From Chthonomonas sp. (GTDB taxonomy: Bacteria > Armatimonadota > Fimbriimonadia > Fimbriimonadales > Fimbriimonadaceae), in assembly GCA_016788425.1 (NCBI GenBank), contig JAEURQ010000003.1, positions 279,282 to 343,281 on the forward strand: a DNA stretch of 64,000 nt. The letters run 5' to 3'. The first letter of the stretch is position 1. Each line of letters starts with the position of its first letter. The position numbers and the translations under genes are program-made. The notes beneath the pieces are model-generated. The model ran no database searches. It was given only the letters and a program-made list of their open reading frames with translations, and was not told the origin of the DNA. Below, piece by piece: positions 43,380 through 52,627 of this stretch.

Positions 43380-43410
43380 AAAAATCCCCAGCGCAATTAA
43401 GTCGCCAGGG
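43380..43410 (-). terminator. Probable terminator of the asnS-acetyltransferase transcript
   Basis: On the - strand CCCTGGCG pairs with CGCTGGGG (two G-U pairs), has a 9-nt loop and is followed by ATTTTTG. The wobble pairs exist only on the - strand, which fixes the orientation. It is about 90 nt past the acetyltransferase stop. The rest of 43341-43498 shows no gene. Confidence 0.5.
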
Positions 43411-43498
43411 TGGGCCCATTGTACTAATCGTTGGGCGCGGTTCTAAATAGTGTGCAGTATTGTCGTGGTGTTTTATGCCAGCAAAAATACCTGACCCG

Positions 43499-44056
43499 CT
43501 ATTTCGGGTAGCCGTTCGCTTCTAACTCCAACCAGCGTTCCCGCGTCAGGCACGTCAGAACCTCATCCGCGTACCGATCGCGACGCCAAAACTTCTGCGG
43601 CAAGCGACCGCACTCCAGATAGCCGATCTTCACCTGCATGCGCGCGCTGGCCGCGTTGCCGTCGATATAACCTGAGTGCACCACCCGCAGACCGAGCACC
43701 TCAAAGCAATATTTGCTGCGCAGACGATTGGCTTCTACGGCAAAACCCTGCCCCCAAAGGTCCTTGCGACCGATGAAGCAGCCCGTTATCGCCGTGCCCG
43801 GCGGCTGATTGATGTTGTGAATCCCGGTTGCCCCGATGTGCGTGCCATCCAAAAGCTCAATCGCAAACGCGATATCCGTCTTGCTTTCGGCCATCCGGTC
43901 GAAGAACTTCTGCCCGTGCTCAATCAGGTGCGGCGGCGAAATCAGCAGCCCTTCGCTCACCTCGTAGTCGTTGAGCCACTGGTGATAGGTCGCGGCATGC
44001 TTCTCGCGTTCAGCGGGGACCAAGCGCACTCGTTGCCCAACAAGGCCAAACGCCAT
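43499..44056 (-). CDS. GNAT-family N-acetyltransferase (RimJ/RimL type)
   Basis: 185 aa. The order matches RimJ/RimL-like enzymes: VRLVPAEREKHAATYHQWLND at the start (x = substrate side), then FAIELLDGTHIGATGIHNI, GCFIGRKDLWGQGFAVEA (acetyl-CoA binding), and VHSGYIDGNAASARMQVKIG. Targets in this group include ribosomal proteins and small molecules, and the substrate cannot be read from the sequence. It overlaps the asnS stop (ATGA), so it is translated with asnS. Confidence 0.85.
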   Translation of the reverse strand: MAFGLVGQRVRLVPAEREKHAATYHQWLNDYEVSEGLLISPPHLIEHGQKFFDRMAESKTDIAFAIELLDGTHIGATGIHNINQPPGTAITGCFIGRKDLWGQGFAVEANRLRSKYCFEVLGLRVVHSGYIDGNAASARMQVKIGYLECGRLPQKFWRRDRYADEVLTCLTRERWLELEANGYPK

Positions 44057-45447
44057 CAGAAATCGGCGCTCCCCGGCACGCGGTAGTAAGGAATCACGTC
44101 GCGGATATTCTTCATCCCCGTCACGTACATGAGCAGGCGCTCAAAGCCGAGGCCGAATCCGGCATGCGGAACCGAGCCGAAGCGGCGCAAATCGAGATAC
44201 CACCAGTAGGCTTCGAGCGGCAGGCCCGATTCGACGATGCGCGCCTCCAAGCGGTCGAGCCGCTCTTCGCGCTGCGATCCGCCGATGATTTCGCCGATGC
44301 GCGGGGCGAGCACATCCATCGCTCGCACGGTCTTTTCGTCCTCGTTCATGCGCATGTAAAACGCCTTGATCTCCTTCGGATAGTCGGTCAGAATCACGGG
44401 GCGTCCAACCTTCACCTCGGTCAGCCAGCGCTCGTGCTCGCTTTGCAGGTCGCTCCCCCACTCGACGCCGTACTCAAACTTTTCGCCCGATGCCTGCAGG
44501 TGCTTCACGCCTTCGGTATAAGTCATGCGCTCAAATCCGCTACTCACCACGTGCTCCAGGGTCTTGATCAGCTCGGGTTCGATGCGTTGGTTGAAGAAGT
44601 CGATGTCGGCCGAGCACTTGTCCAGCAGATGCTGAATCACGTACTTGAGAAACTCCTCGGCCAGGTTCATATCGCCTTCCAGCGAGCAGAACGCCATCTC
44701 TGGTTCGATCATCCAAAACTCGGCCAGGTGCCGGCTGGTGCTGCTGTTTTCGGCGCGGAACGTCGGGCCAAACGTGTACACGTTGGTCAAGCCGAGGGCG
44801 AGCGTTTCCGCCTCCAGCTGCCCGCTCACGGTCAGGTAGGCCGGCTTGCCGAAAAAGTCGTCCTTGGCGTCGGTTGAGGCCAAGTTGAACTTGTCTTCGT
44901 GCGCGGTCAGCGAGGTCGAAACGGCGAACATCGCGCCCGCGCCCTCGCAGTCGCTGGCGGTGATGATCGGCGTGTTGACGTAGTGGAATCCGCGCTCATT
45001 GAAGAACTTGTGAATCGCGAAGGCGGCCTCGGCGCGCACACGATTGACCGCGCCAAACGTGTTGCCGCGGGTCCGAAGGTGGGCAATCTCGCGCAAGAAC
45101 TCCATCGTCGCGCCCTTCTTTTGGAGCGGATACTTCTCGGGATCGGCAGGGCCGTAGACTTCCGCGCTGGCGGCTTTGAACTCCACCGACTGGCCCGCGG
45201 CAGGAGAGGCCACGATTTCGCCATCAAACCGCACGCTCGCGCCGGTGGTCAGCAACTTCATCGTGTCCTCGGGCAGCGAGCCGGCCTCAATGACGATTTG
45301 CAGGTCCTTAAAGCACGAGCCATCGCTGAGCTGCACAAAGCTCACGCCCTTGCTATCGCGCCGCGTTTTGACCCAACCGTACGCCGAGGCTTGCGTGCCC
45401 GGTGCGAGACTGAACAGGTCTTTGACATACTGACGGCGAAAATCCAT
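44056..45447 (-). CDS. asnS: Asparaginyl-tRNA synthetase
   Basis: Class IIb synthetase that charges tRNA-Asn. The N-terminal OB-fold holds [20 protein letters not shown]. Motif 2 is [20 protein letters not shown] and motif 3 is [15 protein letters not shown]. The ending [12 protein letters not shown] distinguishes AsnRS from AspRS. At 463 aa it is the normal length. The start is 7 nt after TATCCT, indicating a leaderless mRNA and leaving no room for a T-box leader. It is followed by an acetyltransferase gene in the same transcript. Confidence 0.96.
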   Translation of the reverse strand: MDFRRQYVKDLFSLAPGTQASAYGWVKTRRDSKGVSFVQLSDGSCFKDLQIVIEAGSLPEDTMKLLTTGASVRFDGEIVASPAAGQSVEFKAASAEVYGPADPEKYPLQKKGATMEFLREIAHLRTRGNTFGAVNRVRAEAAFAIHKFFNERGFHYVNTPIITASDCEGAGAMFAVSTSLTAHEDKFNLASTDAKDDFFGKPAYLTVSGQLEAETLALGLTNVYTFGPTFRAENSSTSRHLAEFWMIEPEMAFCSLEGDMNLAEEFLKYVIQHLLDKCSADIDFFNQRIEPELIKTLEHVVSSGFERMTYTEGVKHLQASGEKFEYGVEWGSDLQSEHERWLTEVKVGRPVILTDYPKEIKAFYMRMNEDEKTVRAMDVLAPRIGEIIGGSQREERLDRLEARIVESGLPLEAYWWYLDLRRFGSVPHAGFGLGFERLLMYVTGMKNIRDVIPYYRVPGSADF

Positions 45448-45454
45448 ACCCCTA

Positions 45455-45460
45455 AGGATA
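45455..45460 (-). promoter_or_regulatory. -10 element (TATCCT) of a leaderless asnS transcript
   Basis: TATCCT lies 7 nt before ATG 45447. The divergent gene at 45492 has CAAAAT 6 nt before its start. Confidence 0.6.
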
Positions 45461-45491
45461 CCGCCGGGTCGATTTGCGGCAAAATGAACTC

Positions 45492-46409
45492 ATGCCGAGG
45501 ACCATCCTCATCGGGACGGCGAACCACAGTTGGCGGAGTTACATCCGCGAGCATCGCGGCGATCGCGATTTGGCCGTTCTCGACCCGATGGACGCGCACC
45601 ACGGCACCCCCGGGCGGCTGGCGCTCTACCATGGCGACAAGTGCGTGGACTGGGTGTTTCTCGGTGCGATCGATGCGCAGAAGAACCCGCTCGCGCTCAT
45701 CGCCGGCTCCATCCGGTTGCTCGCTCAATCGAGCGACGACACGCTGATTCTGTTTCCCAACTTTCAGGGCGTCCCTGCGGCCCGACAACTGCTCCTGCAG
45801 TTAGCCCAACTCATTCAACCGGGCGAAATCTTTGTCCCATCGGGAAGCAAAATCGCGGTTCATCCGTGGCCAGTCGGAGCCGAGCACGTGGAGGTTGAGG
45901 CCGAGTTTCCCGAAATGGTGCAGCTTGCGCAGCGCCGCGCCCGATGGATCGCGATGCTCGAGCAGTGCGAAGATCACGTGATTCCGCTCGACGAGATTGA
46001 CTACATGTTCTCGCGGTTCGGCAGCGGTCGCCGCGTGCCGAGCGACCACTTCGATCGCGCGGGAATCTCCGGTGTGCTTTGGGCCGAGCGAGCCGCCCAA
46101 ACGTTGCTAATCGTAGCGCGGCGCGACTTTGATGACGACGAGCTAGCCGGGCTGCTCAACGTGGGCCACGCGACAAAACTGATGTTCCTGGACCCGCTCT
46201 CGTTCAGCGGATTGCTCTGCAGTTTCGCGCGCCAGGATGGCGAGGAGATGGGCATGGGCATGATCGAAGAAGCCAGCTTTACCGAGGGCGTGATTAAGGT
46301 TCGGTGCCAGGCTGTCGCCCCCGCGCCGGTGCGCATCCTCAAAATCGGGCATTTGCGGATTGATTCGCTGGGCCGCGAACTCCATGAAATCCGTCCGTGG
46401 ACGGTCTAA
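45492..46409 (+). CDS. Protein with a Clp1-like C-terminal domain, function unknown
   Basis: 305 aa. The last ~70 residues (GLLCSFARQDGEEMGMGMIE, then VRILKIGHLRIDSLGRELHE) resemble the C-terminal domain of Clp1/Grc3-type polynucleotide kinases in pattern: a 'G.G.IEE..F' turn and 'iG.lR.d..GrE'. The N-terminal part contains no Walker A motif; ILIGTANHSWRSYIREH is not a P-loop. It could therefore be an RNA-binding relative without kinase activity. The middle includes DEIDYMFSRFGSGRRVP. The start is ATG 45492. The similarity is from memory of the family and is tentative. Confidence 0.5.
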   Translation: MPRTILIGTANHSWRSYIREHRGDRDLAVLDPMDAHHGTPGRLALYHGDKCVDWVFLGAIDAQKNPLALIAGSIRLLAQSSDDTLILFPNFQGVPAARQLLLQLAQLIQPGEIFVPSGSKIAVHPWPVGAEHVEVEAEFPEMVQLAQRRARWIAMLEQCEDHVIPLDEIDYMFSRFGSGRRVPSDHFDRAGISGVLWAERAAQTLLIVARRDFDDDELAGLLNVGHATKLMFLDPLSFSGLLCSFARQDGEEMGMGMIEEASFTEGVIKVRCQAVAPAPVRILKIGHLRIDSLGRELHEIRPWTV

Positions 46410-46978
46410 GCGTTTAGGCGTTCGACGTACTTCGCAACGAGATCGTATTCCAGATTCACCCGATCGCCCACTTTGGCGTTGGCCAGATTGGTGTAGGCTC
46501 GGGTGTGCGGAATCACCCACACGCTGAACTCTTGGCCGACCGGCGACACAACCGTCAGGCTAATGCCATCGATGGCGATGGAGCCTTTGTCAATCAGATA
46601 GCGCTCGCCGCCGCTCGGCACCGCAAATCGGTACTCAAAATGGCCGCCACGCGATTCCACGGCGATGATCTCGCCGACGCCATCCACGTGGCCCTGCACC
46701 CAGTGCCCGCCCATGCGGTCGCCTACGCGCAGCGCGCGCTCTAGGTTGACCGACGCGCGGACTACGAGTTTTTCGGCGGCGGTGCGGGCGATGGTTTCCG
46801 GGCTCAGCTCAAAAATGAGGTCGCCGGGCACAATCGTCGTGAGGCAACAGCCGTTCACGGCCACGCTTTCGCCGGTCGCGAGCGGCTCATAGTCGCTCGG
46901 CCAACTTGCGTCCACGGCCAGCCGACCGCCGTCAAACGAGCGAACCGTGCCGAGCGCCTGAACTAGTCCCGTGAACAT
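46406..46978 (-). CDS. ribE: Riboflavin synthase alpha chain
   Basis: This enzyme converts two molecules of 6,7-dimethyl-8-ribityllumazine to riboflavin. It begins with MFTGLVQALGTV, and the two lumazine-binding repeats are visible (GESVAVNGCCLT in the first; KGSIAIDGISLTVVSP in the second). MGGHWVQGHVDGVGEI joins them. The 190 aa length is near normal. The start lies inside the 3' part of the ccmD candidate, and the gene probably shares a transcript with ccmC. The 3' end overlaps the convergent 45492 gene by 4 bp. Confidence 0.94.
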   Translation of the reverse strand: MFTGLVQALGTVRSFDGGRLAVDASWPSDYEPLATGESVAVNGCCLTTIVPGDLIFELSPETIARTAAEKLVVRASVNLERALRVGDRMGGHWVQGHVDGVGEIIAVESRGGHFEYRFAVPSGGERYLIDKGSIAIDGISLTVVSPVGQEFSVWVIPHTRAYTNLANAKVGDRVNLEYDLVAKYVERLNA

Positions 46979-47055
46979 CGGCGGACTTCACGGGCGAGCA
47001 TCAGGGCGAGGCCGGACCACAGGACCAGGGGCAGAATGATCAGCATCCAATTCAT
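46963..47055 (-). CDS. Possible CcmD, 30-aa membrane peptide
   Basis: An ATG-initiated ORF overlaps the 3' end of ccmC and the 5' end of ribE. It encodes one hydrophobic helix (MNWMLIILPLVLWSGLALML) followed by a basic tail with REVRR. CcmD proteins are tiny single-helix partners of CcmC, and ccmD usually follows ccmC. This one is shorter than known CcmD proteins. No ribosome site is clear. The call rests on position and topology. Confidence 0.45.
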   Translation of the reverse strand: MNWMLIILPLVLWSGLALMLAREVRRCSRD

Positions 47056-47710
47056 GAGATTGTCGAGAGAGAAAAGCTTCGGTTCGAAGGCGCGTGACGA
47101 GCGACCAAAACGCGCAGAGAGAGACGATAATCAGGAGCACGCCCACGCTGTAGGTTGAGTCGAGACGGCCCTTTTGGATCGTGTCGCTGGGGTGCAACGA
47201 GGTGTTGGCGACCTGGGGCAACCGCGGGTACACGGTGATGAGGAACAGGATCGGCAAGTACGAAAACGCGGTGTACGCGGCGCTGATCTTGGCGCGTTGA
47301 TCGGGATCAGAGATTGCGCCGCGCAACGAGAGTCCCGCCCCGAGAATCAGCAAGACGAACAGAAATGACGTCTGTCGCGGGTCGCCGTGGTACCACTCGC
47401 CCCACTGGCTCTTGCTAAAGAGGATCCCGCTGAACATCGTGTACGCGCTCAGAAATCCGCTGAAGTCAAGGGCCGCGCCCATCTTTACTTCGTGAATCGC
47501 GTTGCGACCGCGCAGGTAACGGACCGCCCACACGGCGGCAAAGGTCGCGGTCACGACCGTCAGGATTGCGGCCGGCAAGTGAAAGAAGAGAATTTTGGCG
47601 AGTTCGCCCTGGGCGAAATCATTCGCTGCCGGAGCGCGAAGGGTGAACAAGCTGCCGACGAGGCCAAAAACCACGAATGTCCAAAAGGAGAGCCGGCGAG
47701 TGATGGCCAC
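46988..47710 (-). CDS. ccmC: Heme export / cytochrome c assembly protein CcmC
   Basis: CcmC inserts heme into CcmE in system I cytochrome c maturation. It has six hydrophobic helices. The external histidine of the first loop is in ILFFHLPAAIL. The tryptophan-rich signature appears as SQWGEWYHGDPRQTSFLF, close to the WGxWWxWDxR of the family. The second conserved His lies in VANTSLHPSD. The start is GTG 47710, 6 nt after TAAAAT. The other ccm genes are not in the window. Confidence 0.88.
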   Translation of the reverse strand: MAITRRLSFWTFVVFGLVGSLFTLRAPAANDFAQGELAKILFFHLPAAILTVVTATFAAVWAVRYLRGRNAIHEVKMGAALDFSGFLSAYTMFSGILFSKSQWGEWYHGDPRQTSFLFVLLILGAGLSLRGAISDPDQRAKISAAYTAFSYLPILFLITVYPRLPQVANTSLHPSDTIQKGRLDSTYSVGVLLIIVSLCAFWSLVTRLRTEAFLSRQSHELDADHSAPGPVVRPRPDARP

Positions 47711-47716
47711 GTTCAA

Positions 47717-47722
47717 ATTTTA
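47717..47722 (-). promoter_or_regulatory. -10 element (TAAAAT) of a leaderless ccmC transcript
   Basis: TAAAAT lies 6 nt before GTG 47710 and just after the guaA stop on the same strand. It suggests that ccmC is transcribed separately from guaA. Confidence 0.55.
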
Positions 47723-47729
47723 CCCGCGA

Positions 47730-49265
47730 CTACTCCCATTCGATGGTGGCCGGAGGCTTGCTGGTAAGGTCGTAGAGCACGCGGTTGACACCCTGCACCT
47801 CGTTCACAATGCGCAGCGTGATGCGTTCGAGCACGTCGAACGGAATCGGCACCGCGGTGGCGGTCATCGCGTCTTCGCTGCGCACAGCGCGCAGAACAAT
47901 CGGGTGCTGATAGGTGCGCTCGTCTCCCATCACACCGACGCTGCGCACGTCGAGGAGCGCGGCGTAGCTCTGCCAAATCTCAAGCGACTTGTGCAGGCCC
48001 GCCTCGCGGAGTTCTTGGCGGAAAATCCAGTCCGCGTTCTGCACGCATTCCACCCGCTCGGGAGTGACTTCGCCGAGAATCCGCACCGCGAGTCCCGGCC
48101 CGGGGAACGGCTCGCGATCCACCATTTCTTCGGGCAACCCGAGCTTGCGGCCGACTTCGCGCACTTCGTCTTTGAACAGCCATCTGAGCGGCTCAATCAC
48201 GCGAAGCCGCATCCAATCGGGCAGGCCGCCCACGTTGTGGTGCGTCTTGATCTTGGCCGCCGTGCTCGACCCGGACTCGATGACGTCGGGGTACAGCGTG
48301 CCTTGGGCCAGAAAATCGCAGCCGCGCAGCTCGTCGGAGTGCTCCTCGAAGCAGCGGACAAACTCCTCGCCGATGATCTTGCGCTTTTGTTCGGGGTCGG
48401 TCACGCCCGCGAGCTTCCCAAAAAACTGGTCGCGCGCATCAATCGCAATAAGGCGGCTTTCAAAGTGCGAGCCAAACTGCTCAATCACGGTCTCGGCTTC
48501 GTGCTTACGGAGCAGGCCGTGGTTGACAAACACGCAGGTAACTTGCGAGCCGATCGCCTTGCTCATCAGCGCGGCGACCACCGAGCTATCCACCCCTCCA
48601 GACACCGCGCAGAGCACGCGTCGCTCGCCCACTTCCTCGCGAATGCTGGCGATGGCGGCCTCGATAAAGCTGTCGCTGGTCCAATCCGGGCTCAGTTTGG
48701 CGCGCCGCAGAACGAAGTCTTCCAGCAGAGCCTTGCCGCTGGGAGTGTGGGTCACTTCGGGATGAAACTGTACGCCAAACACGGTGCCGGATTCGTTTTC
48801 AAAGGCGGCGATGGGGCAGGAATCGGTGCTGGTGGTCACCCGAAATCCGGGCGGCGGCGCCTCCACTTGGTCGCCGTGGCTCATCCACACTTGCGGGTCA
48901 CTCATGGTCGCGGCGAGCGAACCGGCGACTCGGTCGCCGAGCATGCGCTTGCCATATTCGCGGTCGTCGGCTTTGCTCACCTTGCCGCCAAGGGCGTGGG
49001 CCAAAAACTGGTGTCCGTAGCAAATGCCGAGCACGGGCAGGCCCTGCAGCACGCTGGGGTCGATGCTGGGCGCGCCGTCTTCCAGTACGGAACGGGGGCC
49101 GCCGCTGAGGATCACTGCATTGGGACGATCGGCCACGATTTTGCTGGCCGCACTCATCCACGGCACCATCTCGCTAAAGAGGCCAATCTCGCGCACGCGC
49201 CGAACAATCAGTTGCGAGTATTGCCCGCCGAAATCAACGACCAAGACCTTTTGGTGCGCGCTCAT
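47730..49265 (-). CDS. guaA: GMP synthase (glutamine-hydrolysing)
   Basis: GuaA aminates XMP to GMP. The N-terminal glutaminase has the nucleophile in [16 protein letters not shown] and His-Glu in [13 protein letters not shown]. The ATP-pyrophosphatase domain has the PP-loop [13 protein letters not shown]. The dimerisation domain ends [11 protein letters not shown]. The start at ATG 49265 ([19 protein letters not shown]) gives 511 aa, the usual length; the 14-residue upstream extension is not conserved. No purine riboswitch was noted upstream. Confidence 0.97.
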   Translation of the reverse strand: MSAHQKVLVVDFGGQYSQLIVRRVREIGLFSEMVPWMSAASKIVADRPNAVILSGGPRSVLEDGAPSIDPSVLQGLPVLGICYGHQFLAHALGGKVSKADDREYGKRMLGDRVAGSLAATMSDPQVWMSHGDQVEAPPPGFRVTTSTDSCPIAAFENESGTVFGVQFHPEVTHTPSGKALLEDFVLRRAKLSPDWTSDSFIEAAIASIREEVGERRVLCAVSGGVDSSVVAALMSKAIGSQVTCVFVNHGLLRKHEAETVIEQFGSHFESRLIAIDARDQFFGKLAGVTDPEQKRKIIGEEFVRCFEEHSDELRGCDFLAQGTLYPDVIESGSSTAAKIKTHHNVGGLPDWMRLRVIEPLRWLFKDEVREVGRKLGLPEEMVDREPFPGPGLAVRILGEVTPERVECVQNADWIFRQELREAGLHKSLEIWQSYAALLDVRSVGVMGDERTYQHPIVLRAVRSEDAMTATAVPIPFDVLERITLRIVNEVQGVNRVLYDLTSKPPATIEWE

Positions 49266-49360
49266 GAATGAGGCAATTTTGACAGCCCCGGGAAAAGTTC
49301 GCTCCAACGGCGCGGACGGTATACTTCACCCTTACGAATTTGCGCAGGAGCGCCAACATT

Positions 49361-51886
49361 TTGCAGTCTCAAAAACAAGGAAATCTCTTTCTGCTACTCG
49401 TCATCGTTCTGGCGGCCGTGTCCGGCTTCCTGTTCGTTGACAACAAGATCAGCAAGTTTCAGTACGGTCTGGACATTCAGGGCGGCGTACAGCTGACCTA
49501 CCGGATGAAGACCGAAGAGCTGAAGAAGCAGCCGACTCCCGATGAACTCGCGGAGATGCAGCGCAACCTCTCGGACATCCTCGGCAACCGCGCCGGTCAG
49601 GCGCTCGGCGTAGTCGAAGCCACGGTCGGAACCAAGGGCACGGATAGCGTTTTTGTGGAGCTTCCGGGCTACACGAATGCCGACGAAGCGCGAAAGACGA
49701 TGTCCACCACGGCGAGCATCAAGATGTATCACGCTCGCAGTGTCACGACCGAGCGCGACAATCTGCGACGGTACACCGAGGTTGATCGCACCGATGATGG
49801 AGGATCCTCACCGGCCGTCAACTTCGTGCAGAAGTCAACCGGCAAGGTGCTGACGCCAAAGGACCCCGAATACAAGACGATGATCGGCACTTGGGACCTG
49901 ATCCTCGAAGGTTCGGATCTGCAAAAAGCGAGCGTCATGTTGCAAGGCAACGGCGCTCAACCTCAATTTAGGTTTAGTTCGGCCGGTGCGGCCAAGCTGG
50001 AAACCTGGTGCCGCAAGTTCCTCACGGGTGGCGAAAAGCTTGCGTTCGTTTTGGACGGTGTGGTGTTGAGCTGTAACCCGAAGGCCGAAGGCGAGATTCT
50101 GAACACGGAAGCCGTACTGCAAGGCAGCTATAGCCCTACTTACGCAGGCCAATTGATCAGCTTGCTCAACAGCGGTGCGCTTCCCGTCTCGCTGGAAGAA
50201 ACCAGCAATCAAACGCTCGACCCGACGTTGGGCAAGGACGCGATGCAAAAGATGCTCTTCGCGGGCTTCATCAGCTTCGGCGTAATCGTGCTGTTTATGC
50301 TGTACTACTACGGCTTCCCGGGCGCGGTCGCGTTCGTGGCGCTGTTGCTCTACATCCTGTTTACGCTCACGGTGATGAAGCTCACCAGCACCACCTTCAG
50401 CCTCGCCGCGATCGCTGGTTTTATCCTGTCGATCGGGATGGCGGTGGACGCCAACATCCTGGTGTTCGAACGCATGAAGGAAGAAATGCGCGAAGGTCGT
50501 TCGCTGATGACCGCCGTGCAACTCGGCTTTAAGCGCGCCCTCACCGCGATCATCGACTCGAACGTGTGTACGATCATCACGTCCTCGTTCCTGGCGCTGT
50601 TCGGCACCGGCCTTGTTAAGGGCTTCGCCACATCGCTGATCATCGGGGTGTGTATCTCGCTGTTCACCGCGATTACGGTCACCCGCTCGCTGTTGGTGTT
50701 CTTCGTTGGGAGCGGCATTATCAAGTCCGAGAAGTTGCTTCTACCGCAGCGCAACTGGTTCGGCGAAAAGTTCGAAACCGAAGCCGCAACGAACCCGATT
50801 CCGATTGTTCGCAAGAGCAAGAAGTACTTCATCATCAGCATCATCTCCATCATCCCGGGACTGGTCATGCTGTTCATGGGCGGCCTCAAGCCGAACGTAG
50901 AATTCACGGGAGGCGTGGACGCGATCTACAAGGCCGGTGATTCGAACCGCGCGACCGTGCTGGCCAACCTCGAAAAGGGTGGTTACGCCGGCGCCAACGC
51001 CAAGTATCTGACCGCAGCTGGCCAAAAGCTGGTCTCGATCACGATTCCCGGCGTCAAGTCCGACGACCTCGGCGCGTACGACAAGATCGGCACCACCGCG
51101 AGTCTGGAAGCAACCGAGACCAAGTCGTTCACGGCGGTCGGTCCAACCCTGAAGAAGGAAGCGCTGGAAGCCGCCTACAAGTCCATCGGATTCAGTTCGC
51201 TGGCGATTGTTCTGTACCTATCGTTCCGCTTTGGCATTGCGCTGGGCGGCATCAAGAACGGCCTCAAGTTTGGCCTGTCCGCCATCGCCGCGCTGCTGCA
51301 CGACATTCTGTTCGTCATCGGCATTGCCGCGATTGTCGGGAAGTTCATGGGCTGGGAAGTGTCGTCGCTGTTCGTCACGGCGATGCTGACCGTCATCGGC
51401 TTCTCGGTTCACGACACGATCGTCATCTTCGACCGGATTCGTGAGAACCTGCGCAAGCCGCAGCCGGGCGAAGACTTCATGCACCTGTGCGACCGCTCGA
51501 TCTCGCAGTCGCTGGCGCGATCGCTCAACACGGCGGGAACGGTCATTGTCACCCTCATCATCATGATCGCGTTCGGCACGCCGACCATCGATCTGAAGTT
51601 CTTCTGTGTGACGATGCTCGCCGGGATCATCTCGGGTACGTACTCGTCGATCTTCAACGCCACGCCGATCCTGTACCTGTGGGATAAGGCGAACGAAAAG
51701 TCGAAGGGGCCGGCAGCAACGCTCATTCACCAGTCGACGGCGGAACTGGCCCGAGCTCGCGCGGCGGCCATGGCCACCACAGTGGGCGGCGGCGCGGTTC
51801 AGCCCGGCCAAGGTCAAGCGGGGCGCGGCTACGGCACGATCAAGCGCAAGAACGAAGTCGAAAAGAGCGAGCAAGAACTCGACTAA
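49361..51886 (+). CDS. secDF: SecDF fusion, protein-export membrane protein
   Basis: One chain joins SecD and SecF, which use the proton gradient to complete Sec-dependent export. The SecD half begins with a helix at ~10-27 and FQYGLDIQGGVQLTYRM (the SecD 'GLDLqGG' motif). It continues with the P1 head and a helix block with GMAVDANILVFERMKEEMRE. The SecF half starts near nt 50810 and has KPNVEFTGGVD and the matching FSVHDTIVIFDRIRENLR. The length of 841 aa is typical for fused SecDF. TTG 49361 is chosen because AGGAG lies 10 nt upstream; TTG 49340 would precede that site. Confidence 0.95.
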   Translation: MQSQKQGNLFLLLVIVLAAVSGFLFVDNKISKFQYGLDIQGGVQLTYRMKTEELKKQPTPDELAEMQRNLSDILGNRAGQALGVVEATVGTKGTDSVFVELPGYTNADEARKTMSTTASIKMYHARSVTTERDNLRRYTEVDRTDDGGSSPAVNFVQKSTGKVLTPKDPEYKTMIGTWDLILEGSDLQKASVMLQGNGAQPQFRFSSAGAAKLETWCRKFLTGGEKLAFVLDGVVLSCNPKAEGEILNTEAVLQGSYSPTYAGQLISLLNSGALPVSLEETSNQTLDPTLGKDAMQKMLFAGFISFGVIVLFMLYYYGFPGAVAFVALLLYILFTLTVMKLTSTTFSLAAIAGFILSIGMAVDANILVFERMKEEMREGRSLMTAVQLGFKRALTAIIDSNVCTIITSSFLALFGTGLVKGFATSLIIGVCISLFTAITVTRSLLVFFVGSGIIKSEKLLLPQRNWFGEKFETEAATNPIPIVRKSKKYFIISIISIIPGLVMLFMGGLKPNVEFTGGVDAIYKAGDSNRATVLANLEKGGYAGANAKYLTAAGQKLVSITIPGVKSDDLGAYDKIGTTASLEATETKSFTAVGPTLKKEALEAAYKSIGFSSLAIVLYLSFRFGIALGGIKNGLKFGLSAIAALLHDILFVIGIAAIVGKFMGWEVSSLFVTAMLTVIGFSVHDTIVIFDRIRENLRKPQPGEDFMHLCDRSISQSLARSLNTAGTVIVTLIIMIAFGTPTIDLKFFCVTMLAGIISGTYSSIFNATPILYLWDKANEKSKGPAATLIHQSTAELARARAAAMATTVGGGAVQPGQGQAGRGYGTIKRKNEVEKSEQELD

Positions 51887-51894
51887 TCGACCTC

Positions 51895-51941
51895 AAACCC
51901 CTTTGACTCGGAGCTTAAACGCCCGGGTCGAAGGGGTTTTT
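51895..51941. terminator. Bidirectional terminator between secDF and the DUF1080 gene
   Basis: AAACCCCTTTGAC pairs with GTCGAAGGGGTTT (one wobble), then TTTTT on the + strand and TTT on the - strand. The stop codon of the convergent gene (51915) lies in the loop. Confidence 0.85.
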
Positions 51942-52607
51942 CTTCGCCAGCGGGGTCACCCGCAGGTACTCAAACTCCACTTCCGAGCCTTCGGCTTGAA
52001 TCGCGATGCGTCCGCGGTTGGCGGTGCACTTGTTGCCGTCATTCACGAGGTCGCCGTTCACCCACACCCGCACGCGGCGGTCGCGACATTCAATCCGCAT
52101 CACATTCCACTCGCCGAGCGGCTTTTCGCTGTCGTCGGTCAAGTTGACAATGCGGCGATTTTTGTCGCCATCCACGCCCCAAGATTCCTTCGGGCCGCGA
52201 CGCGCGACCATGTCGGGCACGGTCACATCCTCGCCGATGCACCAAAAGTCGCCCGCGTTCTTGTGCATCATCTGCACTTCAAGGCTCTGCGGAAACATGC
52301 CGTACAGCCGACGCGGCTTGCTGGCGTGGACGAGCACGCCGCAGTTGCCCGGCTTGTCCGAAAATCGGTACTTCACTTCGAGCGTGTAATCCGCGAAGTT
52401 GGCTTTGGTGATAAGGTGGCCGCCGGGCGTGCCAAGGCTCACGAGTTTGCCATCGCGCACGATGAACGGCATCCGCGCCTTGCCATTGTTATCCAGGGCG
52501 GGCACGTCGGCAAACCAACCGTCGAGGTTCTTGCCGTTGAACAAGTTCACGGTTTGGGCGAAGCTGGAAGTGGCAGCCAAAGCGAGGAGCGGCAACACAA
52601 AGCGCAT
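51915..52607 (-). CDS. DUF1080 (3-keto-disaccharide hydrolase-like) exported protein
   Basis: 230 aa with a signal peptide (MRFVLPLLALAATSSFAQ). The DUF1080 start is VNLFNGKNLDGW, followed by a concanavalin-like jelly roll containing YTLEVKYRFSDKPGNCGVLVH and VWVNGDLVND. Family members hydrolyse 3-keto-glycosides or act as periplasmic glycan-binding proteins. The start at ATG 52607 is 6 nt after TATACT. The divergent neighbour is a paralogue. Confidence 0.88.
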   Translation of the reverse strand: MRFVLPLLALAATSSFAQTVNLFNGKNLDGWFADVPALDNNGKARMPFIVRDGKLVSLGTPGGHLITKANFADYTLEVKYRFSDKPGNCGVLVHASKPRRLYGMFPQSLEVQMMHKNAGDFWCIGEDVTVPDMVARRGPKESWGVDGDKNRRIVNLTDDSEKPLGEWNVMRIECRDRRVRVWVNGDLVNDGNKCTANRGRIAIQAEGSEVEFEYLRVTPLAKKNPFDPGV

Positions 52608-52613
52608 GTGCCA

Positions 52614-52619
52614 AGTATA
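52614..52619 (-). promoter_or_regulatory. -10 element (TATACT) of a leaderless DUF1080 transcript, shared with the opposite strand
   Basis: TATACT lies 6 nt before ATG 52607. It shares the TATA core with the TATAGT of the divergent gene. Confidence 0.65.
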
Positions 52620-52621
52620 GT
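52616..52621 (+). promoter_or_regulatory. -10 element (TATAGT) of the divergent leaderless DUF1080 transcript
   Basis: TATAGT lies 6 nt before ATG 52628 and overlaps the TATACT on the other strand by four bases. Confidence 0.65.
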
Positions 52622-52627
52622 TCTGAT

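Noticed and set aside
43341-43498. Possible tRNA or small RNA in the gap before the acetyltransferase
   Set aside because: No cloverleaf could be formed; only a hairpin that fits a - strand terminator.
45448-45491. T-box or other leader upstream of asnS
   Set aside because: The -10 hexamer is 7 nt from the start codon, leaving no leader; no T-box sequence was seen.
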